Assembly: GCA_963921425.1 (NCBI GenBank)
Contig: OY992834.1
Location: 17,992,941-18,056,940, forward strand
Source: Dryas octopetala
Taxonomy: Eukaryota > Streptophyta > Magnoliopsida > Rosales > Rosaceae
Length of the DNA: 64,000 bases
Direction of reading: 5' to 3'
Shown in pieces: positions 47,091-58,889 of this stretch. The number at the start of each line of letters is the position of its first letter. Within the stretch, counting starts at the first letter, position 1. The notes under the pieces were generated by a model that was given only the letters and a program-made list of their open reading frames with translations, was not told the origin of the DNA and made no database searches. The position numbers and the translations under genes are program-made.

Positions 47091-47189
47091 TAAGATAGTG
47101 TCCTTGAAGTACATCACATGGTTGTACATACTTGAACCTTCTTCCATTTGCCTATAGAAAAGTAAGTTGTAAAGCTTAAGACCATACAT

Positions 47190-47800
47190 GTCAATAAAGA
47201 TCATGAGAAGTACATTGCCTTCGTAACCTTAAGACCATAGTCCTACAATCTTCATTCACATTCAAGTTTGCTAGGATGGGTTCAACCACTGAGCCAATGA
47301 TGAATTGCATTCCCTTCATATCATCATCGATGTGATGGTGATGCGAAATCGCATCCTCCTTACCCAATGGGAAAAGGTAACCATACCAAAATGAACTGAA
47401 ATGGAGCACTCCATCAATGCCATCAAGCATAAAAACAATCCTCCATCAATGCCATCAAGCATAAAGACAATCCTTAGTCTTTCGAACCAATCATCAAAGT
47501 TTGTTATGTGGAGTGCATCTTGATGCAAATGGGACAATGCAACCTCAAGTGACATGATGCAATCTACATACATACGTACAATGACAAACAATAAGTGATT
47601 GTCATGAATCAATAGATTAGGTCTTTACTCTAAAGTCTTCCATCAATAGATCGAACTTGCTGGAAAACAAGGAGGGAAGACGCTGACTTCCAAGCTTATT
47701 CTCCTTCTTCGAGTCACCACCTACAGAGGCCGTGGAGGTGAGGGAGGGCACCATGGAGTTCAGATCGACAAGAGAAGTCGACCCGTGGTGGTTCAACACC
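47190..47800 (-). other. Unidentified coding-like frames upstream of the solo LTR
   Basis: Minus-strand frames read STSLVDLNSMVPSLTSTASV, KLGSQRLPSLFSSKFDLLME (47617-47799) and HLHQDALHITNFDDWFERLR (47316-47612). A 30-40 bp direct repeat (CTCCATCAATGCCATCAAGC at about 47410 and 47442) duplicates part of the second frame. They may belong to one broken host gene split by the LTR insertion, but no family was recognised. Confidence 0.25.
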
Positions 47801-47871
47801 TCAGTGTCACGGGAAATCGCAGATCACCGGAGATGACATTCGAAACTGGTGGTTCTCAAACCGGTCTTGCA

Positions 47872-50800
47872 TGTGAGATCCCGTATTTTTCAAAGTTTTA
47901 TTTTAAATACTTTGAGAATTTATTTTGATCATTTTAAGAATTTATTTGGAGATTAAAAGGGTTTTGGATTTATTATAAATATTATTTTAAAAGGAGATTG
48001 ACCCAAAGTTTACTTTTAAAATTTGTAGACTTTTGATTTTGATTTTGGGCCCGTTGGATAGATTTTGAGTCTACGAGTTCGTAGACACGAAGCACGCATA
48101 AATCAGAGTTACGGTTTGAGAGATACGAGCATTTGAAAGGAGGGGCAATTTCGTAATTTTGCATGAGTGAGTTATAAATATCCAAAATCCAGAAATTTCT
48201 GGACACTCTCTCTCCTCTCTTCCCGCGTCTCCCCTCCCTCTTCTCTCTCTACCTCCGCCCGCCTTCTCCCCTCGGCAGACTCGCCGTCCGGCCACCTCTC
48301 GACCAGAGACGGGCACCGGCGAGTTCCCCTCGCCATCGCTGACCCCCAGCGGCCCTCCCCATCGCCGACCGACCACCGAAGATAGAGAATCGGCGCGAGA
48401 CAGAAAACGATCTCGTCGACGATCCACCGATCCCGGAGGAGTTACGACGTCGAACCGGTCGGGTCTCCTTTTTCTCATCGTGGCGAGCCTGAAGGTGGTC
48501 TCCGATTATCCAACCGACTTCCACCGCCGCCGTTTCGAAGGAGAGAAGCAGTCGGTGGCTCCCGGCAGCGATGCTGCTTTTCCGGCGGTGTCTTGCTGCT
48601 CTGAGGGTATGGTTAGTCCCCTCTCGCTGAACTGAACACTTGGGTGTGTTCGGATGAAGTCAATGGGGCCGGAATCAGAAAGCCCCCAATCTAAACGCCA
48701 CTGCCACCGTCGTCTACGGCGATTCCGGCCACTCTTGGCCGCAGGTTTGGGTGAGTTTTGCTTCCCTCTAGGTGTTTTTGCTATTGACTGGATTAAAATT
48801 GTGTAATTAGTTGTAAACTAGGAAATTGCAGGTGAAGCACCCACTGCCACTGCAAGCTCCGCCGCGTGTGACAGTGCTGGTGATCCTATTTCGATGGTTT
48901 TATGTTCTTTTCTGCAAATTTGGGTTTGTTTGGGATGGATTGCAACTGGTTGATAGCTTGAGAATTATGAATTGAATAATTGTGTGGGCAACCACCATTT
49001 GTGGCAGCCGACCCTATTTCCGGCCATTGTTCATATTTATATTTAATTTGTTTACGGACTCTGATTTAGGTTGTGGGCCGCTGACATCATTGAGCTTGAT
49101 TTGATTGAAATAGGTGAATTGCCATGGTTGAATTAGTGGTGTTAATGGTTTTGCTGATTGTGGATTGATAATTGATTACATGGTTAAATGAATTTAATTT
49201 AGTTTGGTTTTGTTGATTGAGATATATGATGACTCAGTTAATTATAATTTCGGTATATTGAATCAAATGGTAGCTTTGGGATTGAATTGGTGATATATTC
49301 AGTATGAATTGAATAATTGGATTAGTATAGAATGCTAAGTGAATAATTGTACTATTGTGGAATGTCATATGGTTTTGCTATAAATGGAAAATGAAACCAG
49401 ATTATTATGAAATGTTATTTGGTCTGTTGATCTAGTTGGAGATTCCATAACTGAATCTTGAGAATTAGATTGATGGGTTGCTTGTTAATTAAATAATTGG
49501 ATCATTGTGATTGCGGGTTTATGGATGATGCTTGTCATTATTGAATACACATGAGATTATGTTTAATTTAAGTTAACTCACACGAGTTTCATAGCTTATT
49601 GGGTTTTGTGTAACCCGATGAACCATTCCACGATCCAGGGGTTTGTTTTGTAGATTAACTAAGTTGAGGAGTCGGCGTGGAGAGGACAAGGCAGTGAGAT
49701 TAGTTCAAATATAAATATAAATATTAATTGTTTTTAATATACCGATTTCACTCTAGGACGAGCTTTCTGAATTGGAGTGAGCCTCGGACAAATTTCTTTT
49801 TAAGTTTGAGATTTATTCAGTAAAGTAATTCGGAAGCTTATCGATTTGGAAAATAAATGATTATATTTGAATTATTATGAGTACTTATGTTATGTTAAAA
49901 AGTTTTGTTATAAATGTTTTAAGTTTTAGAGCTTAAGGGTTAACAAATGTTTAAACAAATTATTTAAATGCCGTCTAAGTACCCATCGGTTATTAAGTAG
50001 GTCTTTGGGACCCATCACGGCACACACATAGGCTTTGGGCCGTGTGCCGGGATGCCTCACCCTTTGGGGGTAGTCTACGTGCATGTACGATATTGTGGCT
50101 TATTGTACGACGGCGATTCGACGGTACAAGGGCCACCGTATGTCCACTTGTATGACGACGTTGCGACGGTACAAGGGACACCGTAAGTCCACTCGCATGA
50201 CGGCGTTGCGACGGTGCGGGTGGAAGGGCAATCTACGTGCACGTACGACATTTGGCTTATTGTACGACGGCGATTCGACGGTACAAGGGCCACCGTGTGT
50301 CCACTTGTATGACGGCGTTGCGACGGTACAAGGGACACCGTAAATCCACTCGCATGACGGCGTTACGACGGTGCAGGTGGAAGGTTAAGTAGACGGTCCA
50401 CTTGGTGTGACGGTCTTGTACGGTACCAATGTGGAGCCCGTCAAATGGGTACTTATATAGCCAACGTTATTACTAAAAACTTTATTAGATAAAAATATTT
50501 TTAGTTATTCTTTTTATCAGTTCAAAATGTATTTTAAAAATTGGGGGTTTTCAAAGAGAATGAGTAGTTTTATAAAATGGTTTTCAAATGAAAGGTTTTG
50601 AAGTTTATTTTGTCCACACACTGAGAGTTTTTCTCAAAATTTTGTTTTTAAAGTTTTCCCCAAGTAATAGCGATCACTGAGGTCGGACCGTACCACGTCG
50701 ATGCAGCGGGACCCATTTTAATTTGATTTAATTGATTTCATACAGTGAATCTTACATAAATTTTTTTTTTTTGGGCTCACACTATGATTTATCAAACATA

Positions 50801-50897
50801 TTTATTTATTATGTTAAGTGCATGACTCATTCTTTGAAAAGAGGTTTGAAGATCAAAGTTTCAGTGTATTTATGGGCTCGAGGTTCGGGGCGTTACA
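47872..50897 (+). mobile_element. Solo LTR of a Ty3/Gypsy-like retrotransposon, 3026 bp
   Basis: It starts TGTGAGATCCC and ends GGGGCGTTACA, the TG...CA termini of an LTR, with a perfect 5-bp TSD TTGCA (47867-47871 and 50898-50902). A TATA motif TATAAATA at about 48173, followed by a CT-rich leader, marks a likely LTR promoter on the plus strand. There is no gag-pol and no second LTR, so it arose by LTR-LTR recombination. The 3-kb length fits long-LTR lineages such as Tekay/Del or Tat, but the lineage cannot be fixed from an LTR alone. Confidence 0.88.
50072..50388 (+). repeat. Two tandem units of about 158 bp within the solo LTR
   Basis: Units begin TCTACGTGCATGTACGA (50072) and TCTACGTGCACGTACGA (about 50232). 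Each contains smaller internal repeats of TGACGGCGTTGCGACGGT and ACAAGGGCCACCGT. The block is far more GC-rich than the rest of the LTR and CpG-dense. Confidence 0.85.
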
Positions 50898-50902
50898 TTG
50901 CA

Positions 50903-51759
50903 GTAGTGGCTCATCTTCTCGCAGGGGTTCTCAAGTAGTTGATCTTCTTCTTCAAGTCGCCGTCTATGGAGGTCCTGTACAGAAGAGAGAGAATGAAGGG
51001 TGAGGAAAGAAAAATAAGAGACGGAGTGAGAGAGACAGACGGAAGAAAATCAAAACGTGGACCGAGCAGAATAACATTTGGGTCGAATGAAAATAAACTG
51101 GACCTGCTGGGAAGTCCAATTTAAAACGTGGACTTTATGGGAATTAGGTAGTCCAAAGTGAGTTTATTAGTAATTATCTATACATAATATGCATTTAGAA
51201 TTTCAAACAATAAAAAACGTGACTATTGAGATCTCCAAGTTTCCTTAATTACATTTGTTTCTTCCTTTCAAAGATATGTTCTCCAAGTTAGTGTTTACCT
51301 TGTTAAATTTCATCTCAAAGATATTGTGCTTTTTTTGCTTTTGTTAAAACTATATGTCTCTATTTTATTTTCTGAGTTTTCTTCTGCCATTTTTTTTAAG
51401 TAAATGATTTTAACACCCATTTTTGAACTCTAAATTATTTTCCCATCCACCAATTTAAATTAGATTCTAAATAGGTCCACTAACTATGTACCCGGTCCAC
51501 TTCTCCGTCTACTTCCTTAATTCTCTGTCTCTCTCTGTCTTCCTCCTCCGTCTGTCTCCCTCCTTCTCTCTCTCTCTCTCTCTCCCTCCTTCTCTGTTTC
51601 TCTCTCTCCTTCTCTGGGAACACAAATTGCGGATTCATTACTCGCAGCCTAGAGCACCGAAAATTAAACAAAATTGGGAGCGAAAAACCAGATCGAATTT
51701 CGAGAGCGAGAAAAATGAAACAAATTGAATGTCTACAAGTGACGGGGAGACACACTCAC
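50903..51759. other. No gene resolved
   Basis: A CT-rich stretch (51520-51615) and short frames. On the minus strand CTTCTGTACAG at about 50985 could be a splice acceptor leading into the sequence interrupted by the LTR. Confidence 0.3.
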
Positions 51760-51805
51760 CTTCGTCGTCATGATCGTCGTCCTTCTTTACGAGAGGCTGA
51801 GCCAT
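51760..51805 (-). pseudogene. Orphan first exon of coatomer subunit gamma
   Basis: From the ATG at 51805 the minus strand encodes MAQPLVKKDDDHDDE and ends at AG/GTGAGTG, a strong donor. This is the conserved N-terminus of plant coatomer gamma, part of the COPI vesicle coat. The next exon, expected to carry the SPFxGIEKGAVLQEARVFND-type block, was not found downstream on this strand. The exon is either a duplicated fragment or the start of a gene whose remainder has moved. Confidence 0.65.
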
Positions 51806-52924
51806 GGCGAAGCGAAATGGATCTCTAAGATCTGGAGGAACTGTACGGACCTGTTGGGCTCGCTCTCTCTGTTTCTCTCTCGCGCACGCGCTCGGTGGCT
51901 AGCTCAGCAGCTCTACAAAGATAAGAAACTCAAAACCTCTGGCAACCAAATCATCGCGACCACCACTCGACTTAAGGGACTTCGATCTACCGTTCCCCCA
52001 AGGTTTCGAGTCACGCCACCACCAGACTCCGGCGAACGCGCACCACGCGCCTCCCCTGAGAGTGGGACTTTTCGGCGTTGTTCTGTCACTTCTGGTGTAC
52101 GACCCACCATCGGCTCCACTTTATATGCACAGCAAGCTAAGGTAGGACTCATTTGTTGTTTATATCTTTTGCTTGTGAATCTCAGTGTCAATATTTAGTT
52201 TATTTTTAGGTTTTTGATTTAGCTGTGTTTATTTCAACACTCAGTGGATGTCTTTGTTCTTTCAATATTTCATCTTCTTGTGGAAGAATACAGTAATGAT
52301 GGTGTAGGCAAAAAAGAGATGGTCAAGAAAGGGGGTTGAAGCTATTGAAATTTCATTCCAAACTTTTTGTGAAATTTTTGGGTTTGCCTTGGCCTAATTT
52401 TTGAATTGGAAGGTACTTTTGTGTTGTAGAGGAAAACGAGAATGTTGAACATTTAAATTAATTTGCTAATTGACAGATTAAAGGTTGATTGATTTCTGGC
52501 TTCTAATTGTTAGATTCAAGATTCTTCTTTCTAGGTTTCCACCCTAGCTCAGTAGCTTTACCTTTTTCTTTTTCAAAAATAAAACTTGTGGTTGTCACTG
52601 AATTGAATTACACCTCTGATGATAAGACCATGTTTACATGAAACTTTAGACACTTTGAATGCCATCAAGCTTCTATGGTGTGCAGGAGGCCTATGATATT
52701 AGTGAAACCTGATACCTAACATATTATCCAGAAAAATTGAGGGGAAAAAAAAAAAAAAACACACAGTAGTAGGAACAGTGAAATACAATTTTTATGGCAT
52801 AGCGTAATGGGTTGGTTTTGATTTGCATTTTTAGATTGTGAGTTTTCGGATTGTTGTTCTTGTTTGTTTCTTTGGAAAATTGCTCAATTGGGTTTTATTC
52901 TTTTGGTTGATGTTTGTGTTTGCA

Positions 52925-53035
52925 GAAGGGTGAGAATGGTTGAAGCTCTATCTCTTTTCAGAAAAATGATTAACAAGGATATTGTTTCTTGGAATACTAT
53001 GATTACTGGTTACGCTCAAGTAGCAGTTGAATTTT
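52925..53035 (+). pseudogene. Pentatricopeptide-repeat (PPR) fragment
   Basis: The plus-strand frame reads VEALSLFRKMINKDIVSWNT followed by MITGYAQ, the signature of PLS-class PPR repeats in organellar RNA-binding proteins. Only about one repeat is present. It begins just after a TTTGCAG acceptor-like site and soon runs into repetitive DNA. Isolated from any other PPR repeats, it is a fragment. Confidence 0.75.
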
Positions 53036-53149
53036 TTAGTTGTTACTGTTTGTTAGTGACAACTTATTATTGTAATTTTTATGTTTGATTTATTTTGATT
53101 TTTATTAGTATTTAACATGTTACTGTTACATTTACAACTATTTTTATTG

Positions 53150-53800
53150 ATTTGTAATTGTTATTATTCTGTAGTAACAATAATATTAATGTTATAAATT
53201 GTTACTATTCGACGGTAACAATTATATTTATCAGTAACAATATGTAAATGAGGCTATGATTGTTACTGCCAAGTAGTAATTGATTTGGGTTCATTTCTGT
53301 TTTAGTTTGTTGTAATTGTGTCATAGGACTATAATTCATTTGGTTGTTTATGCTTTTCACAAGGATTGTATTATGTTTAAATTATATTATCTCATTTATT
53401 ATTATTGTTACTATCAAACAATAACAATATGTGATTGTTACTGCCGGACAGTAGCAATAGGTGATTGTTACTACCGGACAGTAGTAATATATAAATAGGG
53501 CTATGATTGTTATTGACAAACAGTAACAATATGTAAGTATGGATATGATTGTTACTAACAATCAATAACAATATATAAGTGAGGCTATGGTTGTTACTGA
53601 CAAGCAGTTACAATATGTAAGTGGGGTTATGGTTGTTACTACTTGTCAGTAACAATATATAAGTATAGGTTATAATTATTACTGCTTGTCAATAACAATA
53701 TTAATAAGGGCTATTTAACAATATGTAAGTAAGACTATGATTGTTACTATTTGTCTATAACAATATATAAGTGAGAGCTATGGTTATTACTATTTTTTTT
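53150..53800 (+). repeat. Minisatellite with palindromic units of about 43 bp
   Basis: At least ten imperfect units contain GATTGTTACTG followed a few bases later by CAGTAACAATAT, so each unit is an inverted repeat, joined by ATAAGTGAGGCTAT-like linkers. It begins just after the PPR fragment. Frames through it are repeat artefacts. Confidence 0.8.
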
Positions 53801-53986
53801 TTTTAAGGTGGCAAAAAAAAGAGTTACTGTAGCGCGCTACAGTTACTGCTACAGTACCGTTACAGTTGCCTATTAAAGTGGGCTGCTACAGTAATACTGT
53901 AGCAGCTGGGCCTTAAAAACAGCCTATTTTATGAAATGGACTTTAAAGACAAAAAAAATCCTTTTTTCTTTTCTTATTGTTTTGAT

Positions 53987-56900
53987 TAGGGGTGGGCACG
54001 GGATGGAGGGGGATGGGACTTACCTCATCCCGTTCCCATCTCATGATTTGAGTTCGGGATGGGATGGAGGTTTGGGATTATGGTACCATCTCGTCCCGTA
54101 CCAAAGTGATTCGGTACGGGTTCGGTACCATCCCGATCCCAAACAAAAAAATAATAAAAAATTAATTATTCAATTTTTATTCAAGATTCATCTTCAAATA
54201 ATAACCTGTAAACAATAAACATAACCTATTTTTATTCAACTATACAAACAAAACAAGAATTCAAGTAATAAACTGTTTTAATTCAAAATTGAAAATTCAT
54301 CTTCAAGACTTCAACAATTCAACCAATTATTCAACAATTCAAAAAAACAACAATACAACATAAACTTCAACAATTCAAATATTCAAAGTTTCAAAGTTCA
54401 AACATAAACTCATAAATCAGTAAATCACAATTAAGCCTCATGGCTTATTTACCAAATCCAAACTAAAAAACATAATTAAGTCTTATGACTTATTACATCC
54501 CAAACTAAAAAAAAAAAACTGAAAAACATAATTAAGCATATGGCTTATTACATCACAAACACAACATAATTAAGCCTTATGGCTTATTACATCTCAAACT
54601 CATAAGTAATTGAAATCCAAATTACTTTCCCTTTGCTTTTGGATTTGAACTCTTCAAACTACAAGTGGCATCAATGGTTGTACTTGCATATTCTACACAA
54701 AATAATTCATAACAATTAGTAACTTAGTTCATGAAACTTATAAAACAAATACAAACTTACAAAGCAAACCAAGTAAAGTTTAAGATAATAAACAAAACGT
54801 TACCTGCTTCAACACTTTCATAAAATTCAAGTTCTTCAAGACAAGGTTCATCTTCTAAATCCAAGTTGGAAATGTCGTCTCCCCTCAACCAGTTTTGCAT
54901 ACAAATCAAGGCCTCCACTGATTTTGGAGTTAATGAACTCCTAAATGCATCTATGACCCTGCCCCCAGTGCTAAAAGAACTCTCAGATGCAACAGTAGAT
55001 ACTTGAATGGCAAGAACATCCTTTGCAATTGCTGCCAACACAGGATATTTGGGACCATTGAGCTTCCACCACAATAAAATGTCAAAACCATGTGCTCCTT
55101 TAGCTGTCCATTCCAAAGGATCCATCAAGTATGTATCAACTTCATGTGCCACCACTGCATCATTACTCTCTTCCACCACCTTTCTCCAATCATCCAAAAT
55201 ATCATCCCTCCCACCACCTCTACCCCCATCTTCTACCATAGAACTAGAAGTAGCATTTTCTGAATCAGAATCCTGGTTCTTTCTAACATGTATGCCACCA
55301 TCTACTCTTGGTCCATAATTTTCATAAAGGGCCATCAAAATTCCTTTAATCCGTGAGGTGGTCCCATCCACCTCCCATTCTTCAAACCCCTCCTTCCTAT
55401 ACAGATGAGTTACATGTCTCATATTGAACCTTGGATCCAAAACAAGTGCAATCAACACCAATTGGTTCAGCTGGTCTATTTTGCAAAAATACTTATCGTA
55501 TTTTTCTCTCATATTGGCTGCCAAGTCACACAACACTTTCTCAGTCTCTGAACCAGTGGCCATCTCAGGTGTCACAAATAACCTGTCAATCTCACGGTTA
55601 ATAGCCAAAAGATCATGAAAAGTTGTGTGGATAGTGGGGTGCAAAGATGCACTAACCCTTAAAGTCACATCATAAAATACCCTCAAAAACTGCACAAACA
55701 CCCTTGCTTTTTCCCAATCATCCTCATTAGGTGGTCCAACCCTAGACTGCTTACCACTACTCTTAATCACATGGCCATCCTCATCATATTCTTCATCTGG
55801 TTCCTTAAAGTAAGCCAAAAAGGGGCTGTCCTCATCCTCCCCCATTCTTGCAAAAGCCTTTTTAAATTTCAAGGCTGCCTCCAACATTATAAATGTTGAA
55901 TTCCACCTTGTGGGGACATCCATGCATACAAGACTTTTGGTGGACAATTTTTCTTTTTCCATTGACGATTTAAAATAGTCCAATCTTTGTGGAGAGGACC
56001 TCACAAACTTCACAGCATTCCTAATGGCTAACACAGACCTATTCAGCTTCTTCAACCCACTCCCCACTATTAGATTGGTTATGTGAGCAACACATCTCAT
56101 ATGCAAATACTTCCCACCCAAAACAGCTTGTGAATTCTCCCAATTATTCATCTTAGACCTCACCCAATCTATGGCTACTTTATTTGCAGAAGCACTGTCA
56201 ACAGTTATGGCCATGACCTTCTCTATCCCCCACTCCAACAAACAAGCCTCAATAAGCTTCCCTATGGTGGACCCTTGGTGATTAGGAATCACACAAAAGT
56301 TTAAAACTCTTTTGTGCAACTTCCAATCATTATCAATGAAATGGGCAGTGAGCACCATATAATTAAGGTTTTGGACACTTGTCCAAGTGTCAGTAGTGAG
56401 GCTAATCCTATAGCCACTCAACTCCTTCTTCAAGCTCGCCTTATGGACATCATACATGTTGAGAAAATGTCTAACTATAGTTCTCCTGCAAGGGACATCA
56501 AACAATGGGCAAGCAACACTACAAAACCTCCGAAAACCCATCTTCTCTACAAAACTAAATGGAAGCTCATCAATCACAATCATCTCAACACAAGCTTTCA
56601 TAACATCACTCTGCACAAACCCCCTAGAAACCATCTTGTTACCCTGACTCTTATCACCAGTAAGGATCTTTTGGCTTTTATCTTGATTGGGTGGGTAGTA
56701 TCTGCAATATTTTCTAATGTGTTTAAGCATTCCCGATGTCCCATTTTTTCCACTATCAACAGCATAATCTCCTAAAGAACCTTTAGGACAATATATGCAT
56801 TTAGCTCTCTTATGAACAACTTCTACTTCTATCATCTTCCCTGTTTCATTATCTTTTCTTTTTTCTTTTTTCTTTTCCTCATACTCTTTAAAGTGATCCC

Positions 56901-58152
56901 AAACCCAACTACGCTTGTTTGCAAATCTACCTTTACTATCTGTATTGAGCTCACTTACAGGTTCATTTGCTTGGGATGGCATGTTCTTTCCTTCCCATTG
57001 GCTCTCTTCTACTGCAGGTTCAGTTTGCATAGAGTTGGACAGTGGGCATGGTGGTCCCATTGGTGATGGTGAGGTTCCTGTTGAAGAACAAGCAACCCCA
57101 CTCGGGCCACTCTGCTGCTGGAGGGGATTAGACTGCATAACCCATAACATATAACATATCAATTGCCATAAACAACAGAATCTAAGTATCTAACATTCTA
57201 ACCCAGAATGCTCAATCACTTACCATAACCTGTAGACATAGGCTGGTGCAGACGTGCAGTGCGATGCGAGGGGGAGAAAATTTGGTGCGACGGCGACAGA
57301 AGCTGGTGCCTGGTGCGATGGCCAGAGGCTATGGCGACGGCGACAGAAGCTGGTGCCTCGATGACCAGAGGCTATGGCGACGGCGAGGGGAGAGAGGCTG
57401 CCAGTGGTGCGACGCGCAGTGGTGCGATGCGACTCGATGACCAGAGGCTGTGGCGACGGCGAGGGGAGAGAGGCTGTGTCGACGGCAACGACGAGAGACG
57501 GCGACGGCTTCGAGGGTTGGGATGCGAGAGACACTTCGTCCAGAGGCACTTCGTCTGAATCTGAAGTGGGATGCGAGGGACTGAGGGAGAGTGGCTGCTG
57601 GGAGAGGGTCGGGCTGCGAGGGCGAGTGGCCGCTGGGAGGAGTCTCTGAAGTCTGAGAGAGTGAAACTGTGAGAGTGATTCAGATTTCAGAATTGGGGAT
57701 TAGTGGATTACTGTAGAGTGTAGTCTGTTTGAGTGTGTTCGAATTTTAGGGATCAGGTGAGGTGATTCAGATTTCATTTCAGGCATTTAGGAAATACTGA
57801 AATAGGTTACTGAATTAGGATTGTTAGCCTGTTAGGCCATTTGGGCCATTGGGCCGTGAGCGGGTGTGGGTTGGGTTTTTGGGTGAAAGACTGAAAGTTA
57901 AAAAATAAAATGGGTTTAGTGATATTTGCCTATTTGGGCCCATTAAATTATTAAATAATTAAATTTTTAATTGTTCGGTACGGGACGGGATCATCCCGGT
58001 ATTGAACCTTCAGGACCGATCCCATCCCGTTTAAGATCGGTACGGGACGGGATCGGTACGGGATTGAAAAAAAAAACGGGATGGGACCAAATGATACGGA
58101 ATGGCACGGAATGGGATGGTTTCGGTATTTTCGGTCCTAATGCCCACCCCTA
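53987..58152 (-). mobile_element. hAT transposon with intact transposase, 4166 bp
   Basis: It starts TAGGGGTGGGC and ends GCCCACCCCTA, with a perfect 8-bp TSD GTTTTGAT (53979-53986 and 58153-58160). Subterminal regions are dense in GGGATGGGA, CGGTACGGG and CATCCCG motifs on both sides. The transposase lies on the minus strand, with a GC-rich CGACGGCGA-repeat leader at 57240-57660. Perfect TSD and open transposase suggest a recent insertion. Confidence 0.94.
54622..57138 (-). CDS. hAT superfamily transposase (zf-BED / RICESLEEPER-like), intact
   Basis: Exon 1 57138-54804 and exon 2 54692-54622 join (GCAG/GTAACG, then TGTAG/AATATG) to encode 801 residues. I chose MQSNPLQQQ at 57138 as start. 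An upstream in-frame ATG at 57162 is possible. Order of features: low-complexity N-terminus, BED zinc finger (VWDHFKEYE, CIYC, then LKHIRKYC), catalytic core with LTTDTWTS and ITVDSASANK, the hAT signature DVPTRWNSTFIML, and the C-terminal dimerisation region (STVASESSFSTGGRVIDAFR, then NWLR). The terminal lysine-rich tail comes from exon 2. Unlike the copy at 24984-27466 it has no internal stop. It would cut and paste elements bearing its TIRs. Confidence 0.93.
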
Positions 58153-58189
58153 GTTTTGATAGATTCTAATTCTAACCTCAGGCTACCCT

Positions 58190-58250
58190 TCAGGTTTTAA
58201 GTAAGTTAAAAGAGGAGCAAAATTGTGCACAGCCTATGGACTTAAGGTGC
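58190..58250 (+). other. Possible orphan exon 3' of the hAT
   Basis: LSKLKEEQNCAQPMDLR is readable between a CTTCAG acceptor-like site and AG/GTGCGA. It may be an exon of a gene interrupted by the hAT, possibly in line with a donor-like end at about 52140. Family unknown. Confidence 0.2.
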
Positions 58251-58536
58251 GAACATAAACATTTTTTTCATTTGCCTCTTGTTTTTGTTATCTTTCCTCT
58301 TTCTAGTCTTTTCTGTTTCCGTTAACTTTTATAGGGAGGCTTATGTTGAATTAGTGCTTCTAAAGTTCTAATCTAACTGTGTGTTGCGTATTAAAAATTT
58401 AAAAGAGTTCCTATAAAGGAGTGTTTTCCAAAGGCAAGGCATTGATGCGAGGCCTTTTGTGTCTCGTGACATGTAAGCCTTGAAGCTTTGAGGCGCAAGC
58501 CTTAGGATTTTGTTTTCATTTACTATATTTAAACAT

Positions 58537-58880
58537 CAAAAATGCTCTAAAGCTAACTAATTAGCAAGTTAATACAAAACTAATTATTATGTTGAGCCCA
58601 CCGTACAATGTAATCTCAAAATCTGAACCGTCTATTTTTTAGGCCCTACTTAAAATATTCAAAATCGAAAGTCATTTAGCCATTTGATTATAATAATAGC
58701 TATTTATATGCTTTTATTGAAATCAGTGATCATCTATTTATTTGATCACAATTAGATGACTAACTAAATGATTTTAGATTTAGTTGATTTTTCGAATTAT
58801 GAGATTAGTTATGTGGTGGCTCTAAAAGTATGGTTAGCTTCGTATTAACTTGCTAACCAGTTAGTTTTAGAGCACTTCTC
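58537..58880. mobile_element. Mutator-type MITE, 344 bp, 9-bp TSD
   Basis: The left end CAAAAATGCTCTAAAGCTAA and the inverted right end GAGAAGTGCTCTAAAACTAA continue in match through TTAGCAAGTTAATAC. A perfect 9-bp TSD TTTAAACAT flanks it (58528-58536 and 58881-58889). No coding capacity. Confidence 0.88.
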
Positions 58881-58889
58881 TTTAAACAT

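Noticed and set aside
48071-48524. Overlapping frames of 72-135 codons inside the solo LTR
   Set aside because: A GC-rich, CT-rich LTR leader gives open frames on both strands by composition. No retroviral domain is visible.
51770-52198. 142-codon plus-strand frame across the coatomer exon
   Set aside because: It opens antisense to the coatomer-gamma exon and continues through leader-like sequence. The piece ending QQAK/GTAGGA could be an exon, but nothing identifies it.
53815-53910. CTACAGTAA-rich inverted repeats as a Helitron end or terminator
   Set aside because: Several short palindromes (for example TGTAGCGCGCTACA) exist, but there is no CTRR end with the expected hairpin spacing or TC start paired to it.
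57220-57649. GC-rich frames near 57.3-57.6 kb
   Set aside because: They come from CGACGGCGA-type repeats in the transposase 5' leader of the hAT, several frames are open at once, and none has a domain.
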